A stretch of DNA of 64,000 bases from Paenarthrobacter ilicis. GTDB taxonomy: Bacteria > Actinomycetota > Actinomycetes > Actinomycetales > Micrococcaceae. Positions 51,012 through 59,407 of this stretch are shown here, piece after piece. The number at the start of each line of letters is the position of its first letter. The stretch's first letter is position 1. Location of the stretch: contig NZ_JAFBCD010000001.1 of the NCBI RefSeq assembly GCF_016907545.1, positions 3,038,001 through 3,102,000 of the forward strand. The letters are read 5' to 3'. Below the pieces are notes generated by a model. The model was not told where the DNA came from. It saw nothing but the letters and a program-made list of their open reading frames with translations, and made no database searches. The translations under genes and the position numbers were made by a program.

Positions 51012-53231
51012 ATGAGCCACATATCTTCAGCCCCTTCCTCCGCGCCTGAATCCGCAGTTGAGCCACCCGTTGCCAAGCAGGTGCCGACGCGCCGCGAGCA
51101 CCATGGAGATGTCTTTGTAGACAACTATGAGTGGCTCCGGGACAAGGAATCCGCTGAAGTGGTGGACCACCTCAAGTCGGAGAATGCCTACCAGGAGGCT
51201 GTAACGGCCCATCAGGAACCTCTGCGGGAAGCCATGTTCCAGGAAATCAAGGGACGCACCCAGGAAACGGACCTCTCCGTCCCCAACCGCAAGGATGGCT
51301 GGTGGTACCACAGCCGCTCGGTGGAGGGCAAGGAGTACACCATCCAATGCCGCGTCCCGGCCCGGAACACCGGGGATCCTGTGGCGGACTGGACGCCGCC
51401 CGCCGTGGAAGCAGGCGTGGAACTTCCCGGGGAAGAGGTGCTGCTGGACGGAAACGTGGAAGCGGAAGGACAACCCTTCTTCAGCGTGGGCGGCGCCGCC
51501 GTCACTGTGGACGGTACCCTCTATGCCTACGCTGTGGACAACTCCGGCGATGAGCGCTTCACCCTCCGCATCAAGGACCTCCGCACCGGCCAGCTCCTGC
51601 CCGACGTAATCGAGGACATCTTCTACGGAGTGGCCTTCTCCCCGGACGGCACACGCATCTTCTACACAGTGGTGGACGACTCCTGGCGCCCCTACCAGGT
51701 CAAGGCGCACGTCCTTGGCACTCCCGTCAGCGAGGACCAGGTCATCTACCAGGAAGACGACGTCGCCATGTGGCTGGGCTTCGACCTGTCCTCGGACCGC
51801 CGCCACCTGGTGCTCAGCATCGGCTGCTCCGAGTTCAGCGAGACCAGGCTCTTAAGCTTTGACAGCTACGACGCCGGCCTGCGCACCGTCATCTCCCGCG
51901 ACGAGCACCTTCTCTACGAGGCCGAGCCCTTCCTGCTGGACGGCCGTGAAACTTTGCTGCTCACCCACAACAAGGACGCCATCAACTCCATGGTGAGCCT
52001 GGTGGATCCGGAAGAACTTACCAAGCCGCTGTCCGGGCAGAACTGGCGCACCGTCGTCGAACACTCAGACAAAGTGCGCGTCAACGGCGCCGGCGTTACG
52101 TCGACGCACCTGGTGCTTTCCGTCCGCCAGGACACCATTGAGCGTGTGCAAGTCATCCCGCTGGCGGGCCTTGGCACCCCTGGGCAGGGCCAGCCCGTGG
52201 AACCGGCCTTCGAGGAAGAGCTCTTCACCGCCGGGGTGGCTGGTTCCGACTATGAGGCACCCGTGATCCGCATGGGCTATACCTCCTACTTCACGCCGTC
52301 CCGCGTGTACGACTTTGTGCTGCCCACCGATTCTGCACCCGGTGGAGAGCTGCTGCTCCGCAAGGAAAGCCCGGTGCTGGGCGGCTACACCCCTTCCGAC
52401 TACGTGGCCACCCGCGAATGGGCGACAGCCGACGACGGCACCCGGGTTCCGCTGTCCGTGCTGCGTCACGCCTCGGTCCAGCAGGACAGCACCGCCGCTG
52501 GCTTGGTCTACGGCTATGGCTCCTACGAAATGAGCATGGACCCCGGATTCGGCGTAGCCCGGTTGTCGCTGCTGGACCGCGGGATCGTGATGGTCATTGC
52601 GCACATCCGTGGCGGCGGCGAGCTGGGACGCCGGTGGTACGAGGACGGCAAGAAACTCACCAAGAAGAACACCTTCACGGACTTCATTGCCGCCACTGAC
52701 TGGCTGGCGGAGTCCGGCTGGGTTGCTCCCGGACGCATTGCCGCGATGGGTGGCTCAGCCGGAGGCCTGCTCATGGGCGCCATTACCAACATGGCCCCCG
52801 AAAAGTACGCCGCCGTGGTGGCACAGGTACCGTTCGTGGACGCGCTCACCACCATCCTGGATCCCGAGCTTCCCCTGTCGGCGCTGGAGTGGGAAGAGTG
52901 GGGCAACCCCATCACGGACCCGGAGGCCTATGCCTATATGAAGTCCTACACGCCCTACGAAAACGTGGCAGCTGTTGACTACCCCAAGATCGCAGCAGTG
53001 ACGTCCTTCAACGACACGCGCGTGCTGTACGTTGAGCCGGCCAAATGGGTGCAAGCCCTGCGCGCGGTATCCACGGGATCCCAGCCGATCGTCATGAAGA
53101 TCGAGATGGACGGCGGACACGGCGGGGCTTCCGGACGTTACGTCCAATGGCGGGAACGGGCTTGGGACTATGCGTTCATTGCCGACTCACTGGGTGCCAC
53201 GGAACTGCTTCCCGGCGCTGGCCTGAAGTAA
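51012..53231 (+). CDS. ptrB: Oligopeptidase B (S9 serine peptidase)
   Basis: 739 residues; cytoplasmic prolyl-oligopeptidase-family enzyme cutting peptides after Arg/Lys. An N-terminal seven-bladed propeller (about 80-440) precedes the catalytic alpha/beta-hydrolase domain: GGGELGRRWYEDGKKLTKKN, catalytic Ser in MGGSAGGLLMG, VAQVPFVDALTTILDPELPL, Asp in SFNDTRV and His in DGGHGGASGRY. Its promoter lies 8 nt from the ATG, suggesting a leaderless transcript. It is divergent from paaA. Confidence 0.93.
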   Translation: MSHISSAPSSAPESAVEPPVAKQVPTRREHHGDVFVDNYEWLRDKESAEVVDHLKSENAYQEAVTAHQEPLREAMFQEIKGRTQETDLSVPNRKDGWWYHSRSVEGKEYTIQCRVPARNTGDPVADWTPPAVEAGVELPGEEVLLDGNVEAEGQPFFSVGGAAVTVDGTLYAYAVDNSGDERFTLRIKDLRTGQLLPDVIEDIFYGVAFSPDGTRIFYTVVDDSWRPYQVKAHVLGTPVSEDQVIYQEDDVAMWLGFDLSSDRRHLVLSIGCSEFSETRLLSFDSYDAGLRTVISRDEHLLYEAEPFLLDGRETLLLTHNKDAINSMVSLVDPEELTKPLSGQNWRTVVEHSDKVRVNGAGVTSTHLVLSVRQDTIERVQVIPLAGLGTPGQGQPVEPAFEEELFTAGVAGSDYEAPVIRMGYTSYFTPSRVYDFVLPTDSAPGGELLLRKESPVLGGYTPSDYVATREWATADDGTRVPLSVLRHASVQQDSTAAGLVYGYGSYEMSMDPGFGVARLSLLDRGIVMVIAHIRGGGELGRRWYEDGKKLTKKNTFTDFIAATDWLAESGWVAPGRIAAMGGSAGGLLMGAITNMAPEKYAAVVAQVPFVDALTTILDPELPLSALEWEEWGNPITDPEAYAYMKSYTPYENVAAVDYPKIAAVTSFNDTRVLYVEPAKWVQALRAVSTGSQPIVMKIEMDGGHGGASGRYVQWRERAWDYAFIADSLGATELLPGAGLK

Positions 53232-53241
53232 TTCCGGGCTG

Positions 53242-53281
53242 CCGGTTTCCGGGGCCCTGCGTTCTTGGGCCCCGGAGGCCG
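53242..53281. terminator. Bidirectional terminator between ptrB and the methyltransferase gene
   Basis: TCCGGGGCCC (53248-53257) pairs with GGGCCCCGGA (53267-53276) around a 9-nt loop, with flanking CCGG extending the stem. It fills the 52-bp convergent gap. Confidence 0.7.
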
Positions 53282-53283
53282 GT

Positions 53284-54087
53284 TCAGCGGGCGCGGAGTA
53301 CCGCGAAGTACCCGGGAATCACGTCCGGGGTTTCGGGATTGCTCAGCGGGCGGGTTTCAATGCCCGCTGAGCCGTCCTCCACAAGGTTCCAGTCCGACGT
53401 CGTAAACGCGGCCGACCGCTGCTTGGCGCCGAAGCGGCCAGGCATGGGCAAGCCCCTGATGGCCCACTCCAAGGGAGCCGGTATGGATTTCCGGGTGGCT
53501 CCAAGGTGGCTGACGTAGTCAACAGGGGTGCCAGGGAAATTGGTTTCGGCCAGGAAGACTGCGCCGCGTTCACCAACCACCGGCAGCATATTGGCCGCCA
53601 ATGCCGCACGACCCTTGGCATCCAGGACATGCAGCACACCCCGGATGAACACATTCGCGTCACCGTGCCAGCCGGCGACGGCCAAGGCAGAAGCGATAGT
53701 AGCCGCAGCATCCGGTGCCGTTCCATCGCAGACGGCGAAGGACGCCGTCGGAATTCCCTCCGCTTCCCGGCGGGCCCGTTCAACGGCATTGGCGGAATAG
53801 TCCAGCCCCACGGCCAAGGGGAAGTGCCGGGCAAGCAGCCGGGTGAAACTGCCGTTGCCGCAACCTACATCAACAATGGGAAGGGCAGGGTCCAACAGTT
53901 TGAGCTTGGAGATGTAACTGTTCAACTCATGGTCGCTGCCGGAGTCCCACAGGACATCCCCCGTAGCCCCGGTGGAGCGGATGTCACCCCAGTACCGGTC
54001 CCACGCCGTCAGCGGATCCTTGGGGGCAGCAGAGGAGAGCTTGATGAGTCGCGGAATCAGCAAATACTTTCCCAGGCTGGATAACAT
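53284..54087 (-). CDS. Class I SAM-dependent methyltransferase
   Basis: 267 residues. IVDVGCGNGSFTRLLARHFPLAVGLDYSANAVERA (about 75-110) covers SAM-binding motif I and the acidic residue ending strand 2; FAVCDGTAPD fits motif II. The C-terminal part has a lid-like region. The substrate is unknown. It stands alone, convergent with ptrB, and the next minus-strand gene is 19 bp upstream of its start. Confidence 0.85.
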   Translation of the reverse strand: MLSSLGKYLLIPRLIKLSSAAPKDPLTAWDRYWGDIRSTGATGDVLWDSGSDHELNSYISKLKLLDPALPIVDVGCGNGSFTRLLARHFPLAVGLDYSANAVERARREAEGIPTASFAVCDGTAPDAAATIASALAVAGWHGDANVFIRGVLHVLDAKGRAALAANMLPVVGERGAVFLAETNFPGTPVDYVSHLGATRKSIPAPLEWAIRGLPMPGRFGAKQRSAAFTTSDWNLVEDGSAGIETRPLSNPETPDVIPGYFAVLRAR

Positions 54088-54106
54088 CCTCTAAATATAA
54101 GGCGAT

Positions 54107-54520
54107 TCAGCGTTCCACCAGCCAATCCAAAGCTTCGGTTTCAGACGTGAAGAACTTGGTGGGGCACGGCGGCTTCATGATTCCAAGGAAGAAATTGGCG
54201 ATCACCCGGTCCACCGGGGACGATCCCCACAACGCAATCCGGTTGGCTTGGCATGGCTTGGCGAAGACGGAACGGGCGCCGCGGGTCACATCATCCGTGG
54301 TGGCCATATCCACAATCATGGGATGGCGGTCCTCGCCGCACAGCACGTTGACCCTGTCCATGGCGCGCTGGGCATCGGATTCCGTAATCCGCGCGCCCCT
54401 GGGCCAGGTCAGCCGGAGAAAGCCCCGCTCCTCCAACACCAGATCAAAGCCGGTCTCCTGACCGTCCTGTGGTTGGTTGTCCTGTGATTGGTTGTCCTGT
54501 GATGTCGCGTGCTGATCCAC
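54107..54520 (-). CDS. Small hypothetical protein (STAS/SpoIIAA-like fold possible)
   Basis: 137 residues from a GTG at 54520 with GGGGGAGGG upstream; a longer frame to 54610 lacks a ribosome site. After a Gln/Asp-rich N-terminus encoded by a tandem repeat (QDNQSQDNQPQDGQ), the remainder (GFLRLTWPRGARITESDAQR, MIVDMATTDDVTR, ANRIALWGSSPVDRVIANFFLG, CPTKFFTSETEALDWL) alternates strands and helices as in STAS/SpoIIAA-like proteins. No phosphorylatable Ser/Thr site can be named. Confidence 0.5.
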   Translation of the reverse strand: MDQHATSQDNQSQDNQPQDGQETGFDLVLEERGFLRLTWPRGARITESDAQRAMDRVNVLCGEDRHPMIVDMATTDDVTRGARSVFAKPCQANRIALWGSSPVDRVIANFFLGIMKPPCPTKFFTSETEALDWLVER

Positions 54521-54720
54521 AGCCCTCCCCCATATCTTCTGAAGCCGCCTGATTGGCCCGTTTTCCCCAAGATTGTCCAATTCCGGACGCAATGTAAAGG
54601 GACAGCCCACGACTCATCCGGACCATTTGGCATTGGCACGCTGTGAGTCTGGGTGCCGCTGATAGGGTGTTGCCACATCAGGAATTTCCATGGGTGAAAC
54701 GTTGGAACGGAAGGGGCTCC

Positions 54721-56361
54721 GTGGGCGAGACCGTTGCCGATGCAATGCAGGGCCTTGCGGCCGTGGTGGCGGACCCGGATGCAGAGCGTTTGGACACGGT
54801 CCGGACTGCTCTCACCACTGCCGGCTTTGACGTTCTTGCGGTCAGCGATGCCGCCGCGTTGGCCAGCTCACTCCCCGCCCATCAGCCCGTCGTGATTGTG
54901 GCCGAAAGCAGCGTGGCGCACGGCTTGGTAAGCCCCGGTGTCCCCGTTCTGCTCATTCTGGACGGTGACCGTTCCGTTGATTTTGCCGACATGGAATCGT
55001 GGCGGGTTGCGGACTACGTCATGGCCCCGGTGCGCGGCCATGAGGTTGTGCACCGCGTCCAGACCCTGATTGGCCGCTCCACCGAACGGGCGCGGGCGCG
55101 CGGCGAGATCGAGGCCCTCCGCGAGAGCCTGCGGAACGTCTCCTCGGCCATAAGGGAAACCAACGATCCCCAACGCATCGCCGATCACGTGGTGCGGGGC
55201 TTCGGCGAGGCCATGAATCTTGACCACGTCTGGTTCGCCACCTTCAAGGACGAAAGGGTTCCCAGCATCCGCGCCCAGTGGAGCCGTGAGGGCGTACCGC
55301 CGCTTCCGGACAAGATGGGCGAAGGCGAAGCCGCGATCACCGCCACCACCAACAGGCTGTGGGCTGAAGCCGACGTGCTGGCAGTTTCCGATCACCGCAA
55401 GGACCCGGACTCCGAGATTGCCACAGCACTACGAGGATGGTCCTGTGGCCTCCGGCCCGTTTCCACGGTGCTGCTTCCCGTAGGCGAGGGAAACAGCGCC
55501 ATGGGCATCATCATGTTGTCCACTGTGGAAGAAGAGCACCACTGGACCCGCGCCGAGGTTGCCTTGATGCAACACGTGGCCGGCAACGTGGCACACGGCC
55601 TCATCCAAGGACACCTCATCAGCGCCCAGCAACGGGTCCTGCACCAGCTCCGGCAACTGGATAAGGCCAAGACCGACTTCCTGGCCACGGTCAACCACGA
55701 GCTACGGACGCCCCTGACCTCCATCACCGCCTACCTGGACATGATCCAGGACGGTTCAGCAGGCCCGGTCCCGGACAGCATCAACAAGATGCTGGTGGTC
55801 ATAGCCCGGAACTCCGATCGGCTCCGGCGCTTGATCGAGGACATGCTCACCGTGTCCATGCAGGACGCCAGCAACCTGGACCTCAAACCCGTGGATATTG
55901 CCGCACTGCTCCAAGTGGTGGTGGCGACACTCCAGCCACTGGCGGAATCACGGCACGTGTCCGTCTCCTTCACCGAGGGCGGCGAAGACATCGAGGTGAC
56001 GGCTGACGAGGCCAAGCTGGAGCAGGTTTTCACCAACATCGTGGCCAACGCCATCAAGTTCACCCCGGAGGGCGGACGCGTGGGGATCACCAGTTCCGTT
56101 TCCGCCTCGGAGGACGGCAGGCCCGCAGCCACCGTGAAGATCGCGGACACCGGCCTGGGCATTCCGGAGCACGATCTTCCCCACATCTTCACCCGGTTCT
56201 ACAGGGCCTCCAATGCCACCTCGGCCGCGGTTCCCGGCAGTGGCCTTGGACTGGCGATCGCCCACGACATCATCAGCCGGCACATGGGCAGGCTCCACTT
56301 GGACTCCACACTGGGGGCCGGAACCACGGTGTCCGTGGAGCTGCCGGTGGGCGGTCCCTGA
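54721..56361 (+). CDS. Sensor histidine kinase with pseudo-receiver and GAF domains
   Basis: 546 residues from a GTG (AAGGGGCTCC upstream). Domains: receiver-like N-terminus (about 5-115), GAF (about 135-290), HisKA with NHELRTPLTSITAYLDM (His near 348), and HATPase_c with TNIVANAIKFTPEGGRVGI, VKIADTGLGIPEHDLPHIF and SGLGLAI. The receiver-like part lacks the phospho-accepting Asp (VVIVAESS where Asp is expected) and has APV where KP is usual, so it is probably a signal-relay or dimer domain only. No membrane helix, so a cytoplasmic sensor. No partner regulator gene is adjacent. Confidence 0.88.
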   Translation: MGETVADAMQGLAAVVADPDAERLDTVRTALTTAGFDVLAVSDAAALASSLPAHQPVVIVAESSVAHGLVSPGVPVLLILDGDRSVDFADMESWRVADYVMAPVRGHEVVHRVQTLIGRSTERARARGEIEALRESLRNVSSAIRETNDPQRIADHVVRGFGEAMNLDHVWFATFKDERVPSIRAQWSREGVPPLPDKMGEGEAAITATTNRLWAEADVLAVSDHRKDPDSEIATALRGWSCGLRPVSTVLLPVGEGNSAMGIIMLSTVEEEHHWTRAEVALMQHVAGNVAHGLIQGHLISAQQRVLHQLRQLDKAKTDFLATVNHELRTPLTSITAYLDMIQDGSAGPVPDSINKMLVVIARNSDRLRRLIEDMLTVSMQDASNLDLKPVDIAALLQVVVATLQPLAESRHVSVSFTEGGEDIEVTADEAKLEQVFTNIVANAIKFTPEGGRVGITSSVSASEDGRPAATVKIADTGLGIPEHDLPHIFTRFYRASNATSAAVPGSGLGLAIAHDIISRHMGRLHLDSTLGAGTTVSVELPVGGP

Positions 56362-56450
56362 CCTCCCCGGAATATGACATACGTGTCACGGCCGGGAGCC
56401 ACCCTTGAGCCTGACGGTCACAAATGCTCGACATGTTCAGAAACAAAAGA

Positions 56451-56478
56451 GATGCCCCGGGCTACGGCCCGGGGCATC
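56451..56478 (-). terminator. Bidirectional terminator downstream of the peptide gene
   Basis: GATGCCCCGGGC (56451-56462) pairs with GCCCGGGGCATC (56467-56478) around TACG. On the minus strand it is followed by TCTTTTGTTTC, a good T-rich tail. It separates the kinase gene (+) from the peptide gene (-). Confidence 0.8.
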
Positions 56479-56517
56479 AATTTACGTCATATGGCCTTGA
56501 GAGGCGCTCCCCCAATT

Positions 56518-56688
56518 TTAGTTTGGCCACCATCCGATGCTGGTGGTGTTCGTCTTCGTCGTGGTGATGCTGTTTGGCCACCATCCGATAGCCGTGCTGT
56601 CCTGCTTGGAGTCAGCGTTTGCAGGAGCAGCGAATCCCGTCACTGCCAGAACCGCCGCCATGAGCAGGGTTGCCGCAAATTTTTTCAT
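56518..56688 (-). CDS. Tiny secreted peptide with duplicated IGWWPN motif
   Basis: 56 residues: MKKFAATLLMAAVLAVTGFA and APANA form a clear Sec signal peptide (cleavage likely after residue 25), leaving a 31-residue mature peptide. It contains IGWWPN twice (34-39 and at the very C-terminus 51-56), spaced by a Thr/Ser/Lys linker. The two copies are encoded by an identical 18-bp stretch (56521-56538, 56572-56589). A longer frame to 56745 exists, but the ATG at 56688 begins the signal peptide. A divergent TPR protein gene starts 92 bp away. A short secreted peptide next to a TPR protein resembles peptide-pheromone systems; a structural or antimicrobial role is the alternative. Confidence 0.6.
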   Translation of the reverse strand: MKKFAATLLMAAVLAVTGFAAPANADSKQDSTAIGWWPNSITTTKTNTTSIGWWPN

Positions 56689-56726
56689 CCGCCATGCCCT
56701 TTCATACTGATGCGAATTTGTTGAGT

Positions 56727-56760
56727 GTGACTTGAATAAAGTCACGAGGCAAACTATACG
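56727..56760. promoter_or_regulatory. Inverted repeat overlapping promoters of the peptide and TPR genes
   Basis: GTGACTT (56727-56733) and AAGTCAC (56739-56745) form a 7-5-7 repeat. On the plus strand TTGAAT (56732-56737), 17 bp, and TATACG (56755-56760) form a promoter for the TPR gene, its -35 inside the repeat. On the minus strand TATAGT (56758-56753) could be the -10 element of the peptide gene. One regulator bound here could affect both. Confidence 0.45.
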
Positions 56761-56780
56761 AGCTTTTCTTCTGCAATGAC

Positions 56781-57848
56781 ATGGATAATGAGGTTATGCA
56801 AAGCCCCCACCTTGCCTCCCACCTGGTAGCCGGGCTGAACGCCCGCTCAAAATGGAAGGACCGCGACTTCGAGGAAGCCTTCCGGTTGGCGGACGATGCT
56901 GCCCGGCAGGCCGCCGAAGCCGGTGATGACGAGGCTTGGTGGGACATGCGCTACCTGCAAGCGGAATGCCTCCGGGACCAGGGCCTGATTGAGGAGTACC
57001 TGGATCTTGCCATCGACTTGAAGGAGCACCCCCTCACGGCGGCATCGCCCGAACTGGGGGCAAAGGCCGGCACCATGCTTGCGGTGGCTTACCAAGGATT
57101 GGGCCGGCTTCAGGAAGCTGCCGAGACGGCGGACGAGGCCGCAAACCTCGCAGCGTGGAACCCTGACCTGCTGTATGTCCGGATTCTTGCCCAGCGGGCC
57201 CTGATTGCCGCATTGGCTGAAAGCCGTCTGCTGGACGAAGCCTGGCAGGAGTGCCTGGTCCTGGAAACCCTCCTGACCGACGACGTGGATGAGGATACGG
57301 CGGGCAAAGGCTACTGGGTGATTGGCAACGTGGCTTTCCTTGCCGACCGCGTGGTCGACGGCGGGCGCTACCACGATCTGGCGTCCGAAAGACTGTCCCC
57401 TTCCAAGGACGTGGATCTATGGGCGCGGTTCAACAGGGCGTCGGCAGAAATGCGGCTGCAGGCCAAGGTCAGTGATGCTGCCACGCTCCGCTGCATTGAA
57501 AGGGCGGAGCTTGCCACCGACATTGTGGGCGGCTCGGAACGCGACCATCTGGAGATGTCCTTGGTCCGCGCCCATTGGTATTTCCTCAGCGGTGATTTGC
57601 ACCAAGCCACAGCCATTCTGGGACCACTCTGCGAAAGGTCCTCAATTTTGGCAACTCAAACCGCTGCCGAGGCACACTTTCTGCTGGCTCGGAGTTTGAC
57701 CGAATCCGGCCGGTTTGAGGACGCATTGGAAAACTTCGATCAAGCTGCTGCCCTGTTCGAACAAGCAAACCTGCCCGAACGCAGCGCGGCAGTTCGCGAA
57801 CACCTGCGGCTTGAAAATGAGCGCCGGGGCCAGCCACACGGGGGGTGA
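56781..57848 (+). CDS. TPR-repeat protein, possible peptide receptor
   Basis: 355 residues made almost wholly of helical TPR-like pairs (EEAFRLADDAARQAAEAGDDEAW, DLAIDLKEHP, RLQEAAETADEAANLAAWNPDLL, TESGRFEDALENFDQAAALFEQANLPERSA). There is no helix-turn-helix or enzyme motif, so it would act by binding another protein or a peptide, as Rap-type proteins do. The start lacks a clear ribosome site; an ATG at 56796 behind GAGG is an alternative. Its stop overlaps a GTG of the GGDEF-EAL gene, so the two are probably translated together. Confidence 0.65.
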   Translation: MDNEVMQSPHLASHLVAGLNARSKWKDRDFEEAFRLADDAARQAAEAGDDEAWWDMRYLQAECLRDQGLIEEYLDLAIDLKEHPLTAASPELGAKAGTMLAVAYQGLGRLQEAAETADEAANLAAWNPDLLYVRILAQRALIAALAESRLLDEAWQECLVLETLLTDDVDEDTAGKGYWVIGNVAFLADRVVDGGRYHDLASERLSPSKDVDLWARFNRASAEMRLQAKVSDAATLRCIERAELATDIVGGSERDHLEMSLVRAHWYFLSGDLHQATAILGPLCERSSILATQTAAEAHFLLARSLTESGRFEDALENFDQAAALFEQANLPERSAAVREHLRLENERRGQPHGG

Positions 57849-57850
57849 AA

Positions 57851-59407
57851 ATGTCCGAGGAAGAACACTCAGTGAATAAAGATCCCCGCTTGGGGCTCCT
57901 CCTGGATGGCATTGTGCGCCTGGCAGCTGGTGACCTCGACACCAGGATCGAGGTATCCGACGCGCGCGACGAAATTGACGCCGTGATCATGGGCACCAAC
58001 CTCCTGGCCGAAGACCTGGAGATCATTTACGGAGAACTCGAACAGCGGGTGGAAGCACGGACCCGGCAGCTCCACGAGGCACACCAGGCCATGAAGCACA
58101 TGGCCATGACCGATCCTTTGACTGGTTTGAACAACCGCTCTGCCTTTGCCACCGCCCTGGGCGAAGCGCAGGCCACCGCAGCCAAGGGTCAGCGATCGGC
58201 CATCCTGCTGCTGGACATGGACGGTTTCAAGGCCATCAACGACTCCCTGGGCCACACCATCGGCGACAAAGTGCTGGAAACCGTGGCTGCAAGGATCAGC
58301 GGAGCCGTGCGCAAACAGGACTTGGTGGCCCGCATGGGCGGCGACGAATTCGCGGTGCTCATCCCGGAGGCCACCCCCGCCGAGGCTGCCGCCATAGGCA
58401 ACCGAATCCTCACTGCCGTTGTGGAACAAATAACCATTGAAGGCCAGAACCTGCGGTGCGGCGCCAGCATGGGACTCCGGATGACAGATGCCGGCCACAC
58501 GGCAGAGCAGCTGATGATTGAAGCCGACGTGGCCATGTACGAATCCAAGGCGGACGGCCGCGGGAAGCTCAAGATTTTTGAACCCGCGATGCTGCACGCC
58601 CGCCAGATGCGTAACCAGTTGGTGGAGGAGCTCAAAGAGGCCATCAGCGGCTCACAACTGGTGCTTTTTTACCAGCCGATCATCCGGCTGGACACCCGGG
58701 GAATCGAAGGCGTGGAGGCCTTGGTCCGGTGGAACCACCCCACCCGCGGCCTCGTCATGCCGGATCAGTTCATTCCCCTCGCCGAAGAAACAGGAATCAT
58801 CTCCGAGCTTGGCGGCTGGGTGCTCCGCACCGCCGTCGAGCAGTTGAAGCAATGGCGCAGCGACCCGCTGACGGCGAGCCACGACTTCAGCATGCGCATC
58901 AACGTCTCAGCCGCTGACCTGCAACGCCTTGAATTTGTTGAAGATGTGCGTGAGGCGTTGACAGCCTCCGGCCTGGATCCGTCGTTGCTGGTCCTCGAGC
59001 TGACGGAATCCGCCGTCATCCAGGGAAACGATCTGGACCGCTACACGCTCAACAGCCTGCGCAGGCTGGGCGTCGGCTTGGAAATTGACGATTTCGGCAC
59101 CGGGTATTCGTCCATCAGCTACCTGCGCCGCTTGCCCGTGGACACCGTCAAAGTTGACCGCACACTGCTGGCCGCGCTGGGCAGCGACCCGTCACAGCCC
59201 GCCCTGCTGGCCGCTGTGCTGCAGCTGATCCGCGCGTGCGGATTGAACGCCGTGTGGGAGGGCATCGAAACCGCCCAGCAAGCCGAGTACCTGCTGGGCA
59301 TCGGCTGCACCAGCGGGCAGGGCTACTACTTCAGCAGGCCACTGCCGGAGGCGGAACTGACGGAGCAGTTGAAGCATCACAAAGCATGGCCCGTCATCCG
59401 GGACTGA
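57851..59407 (+). CDS. GGDEF-EAL protein (c-di-GMP synthesis/breakdown)
   Basis: 518 residues from an ATG with GGGGG five bases upstream; a GTG at 57845 overlapping the TPR stop is an alternative. An N-terminal HAMP-like/coiled helix (about 15-75) leads to a GGDEF domain (DPLTGLNNRSAFATAL, RMGGDEFAVLIPE with an intact active site) and an EAL domain (GVEALVRWNHPTRG, LTESAVI, DDFGTGYSSISYLRRLPVDTVKVDR, EGIETAQQAE). Both sites look intact, so it could make or degrade c-di-GMP. No membrane segment is present; the input probably comes from the coupled TPR protein. c-di-GMP commonly controls polysaccharide output. Confidence 0.9.
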   Translation: MSEEEHSVNKDPRLGLLLDGIVRLAAGDLDTRIEVSDARDEIDAVIMGTNLLAEDLEIIYGELEQRVEARTRQLHEAHQAMKHMAMTDPLTGLNNRSAFATALGEAQATAAKGQRSAILLLDMDGFKAINDSLGHTIGDKVLETVAARISGAVRKQDLVARMGGDEFAVLIPEATPAEAAAIGNRILTAVVEQITIEGQNLRCGASMGLRMTDAGHTAEQLMIEADVAMYESKADGRGKLKIFEPAMLHARQMRNQLVEELKEAISGSQLVLFYQPIIRLDTRGIEGVEALVRWNHPTRGLVMPDQFIPLAEETGIISELGGWVLRTAVEQLKQWRSDPLTASHDFSMRINVSAADLQRLEFVEDVREALTASGLDPSLLVLELTESAVIQGNDLDRYTLNSLRRLGVGLEIDDFGTGYSSISYLRRLPVDTVKVDRTLLAALGSDPSQPALLAAVLQLIRACGLNAVWEGIETAQQAEYLLGIGCTSGQGYYFSRPLPEAELTEQLKHHKAWPVIRD

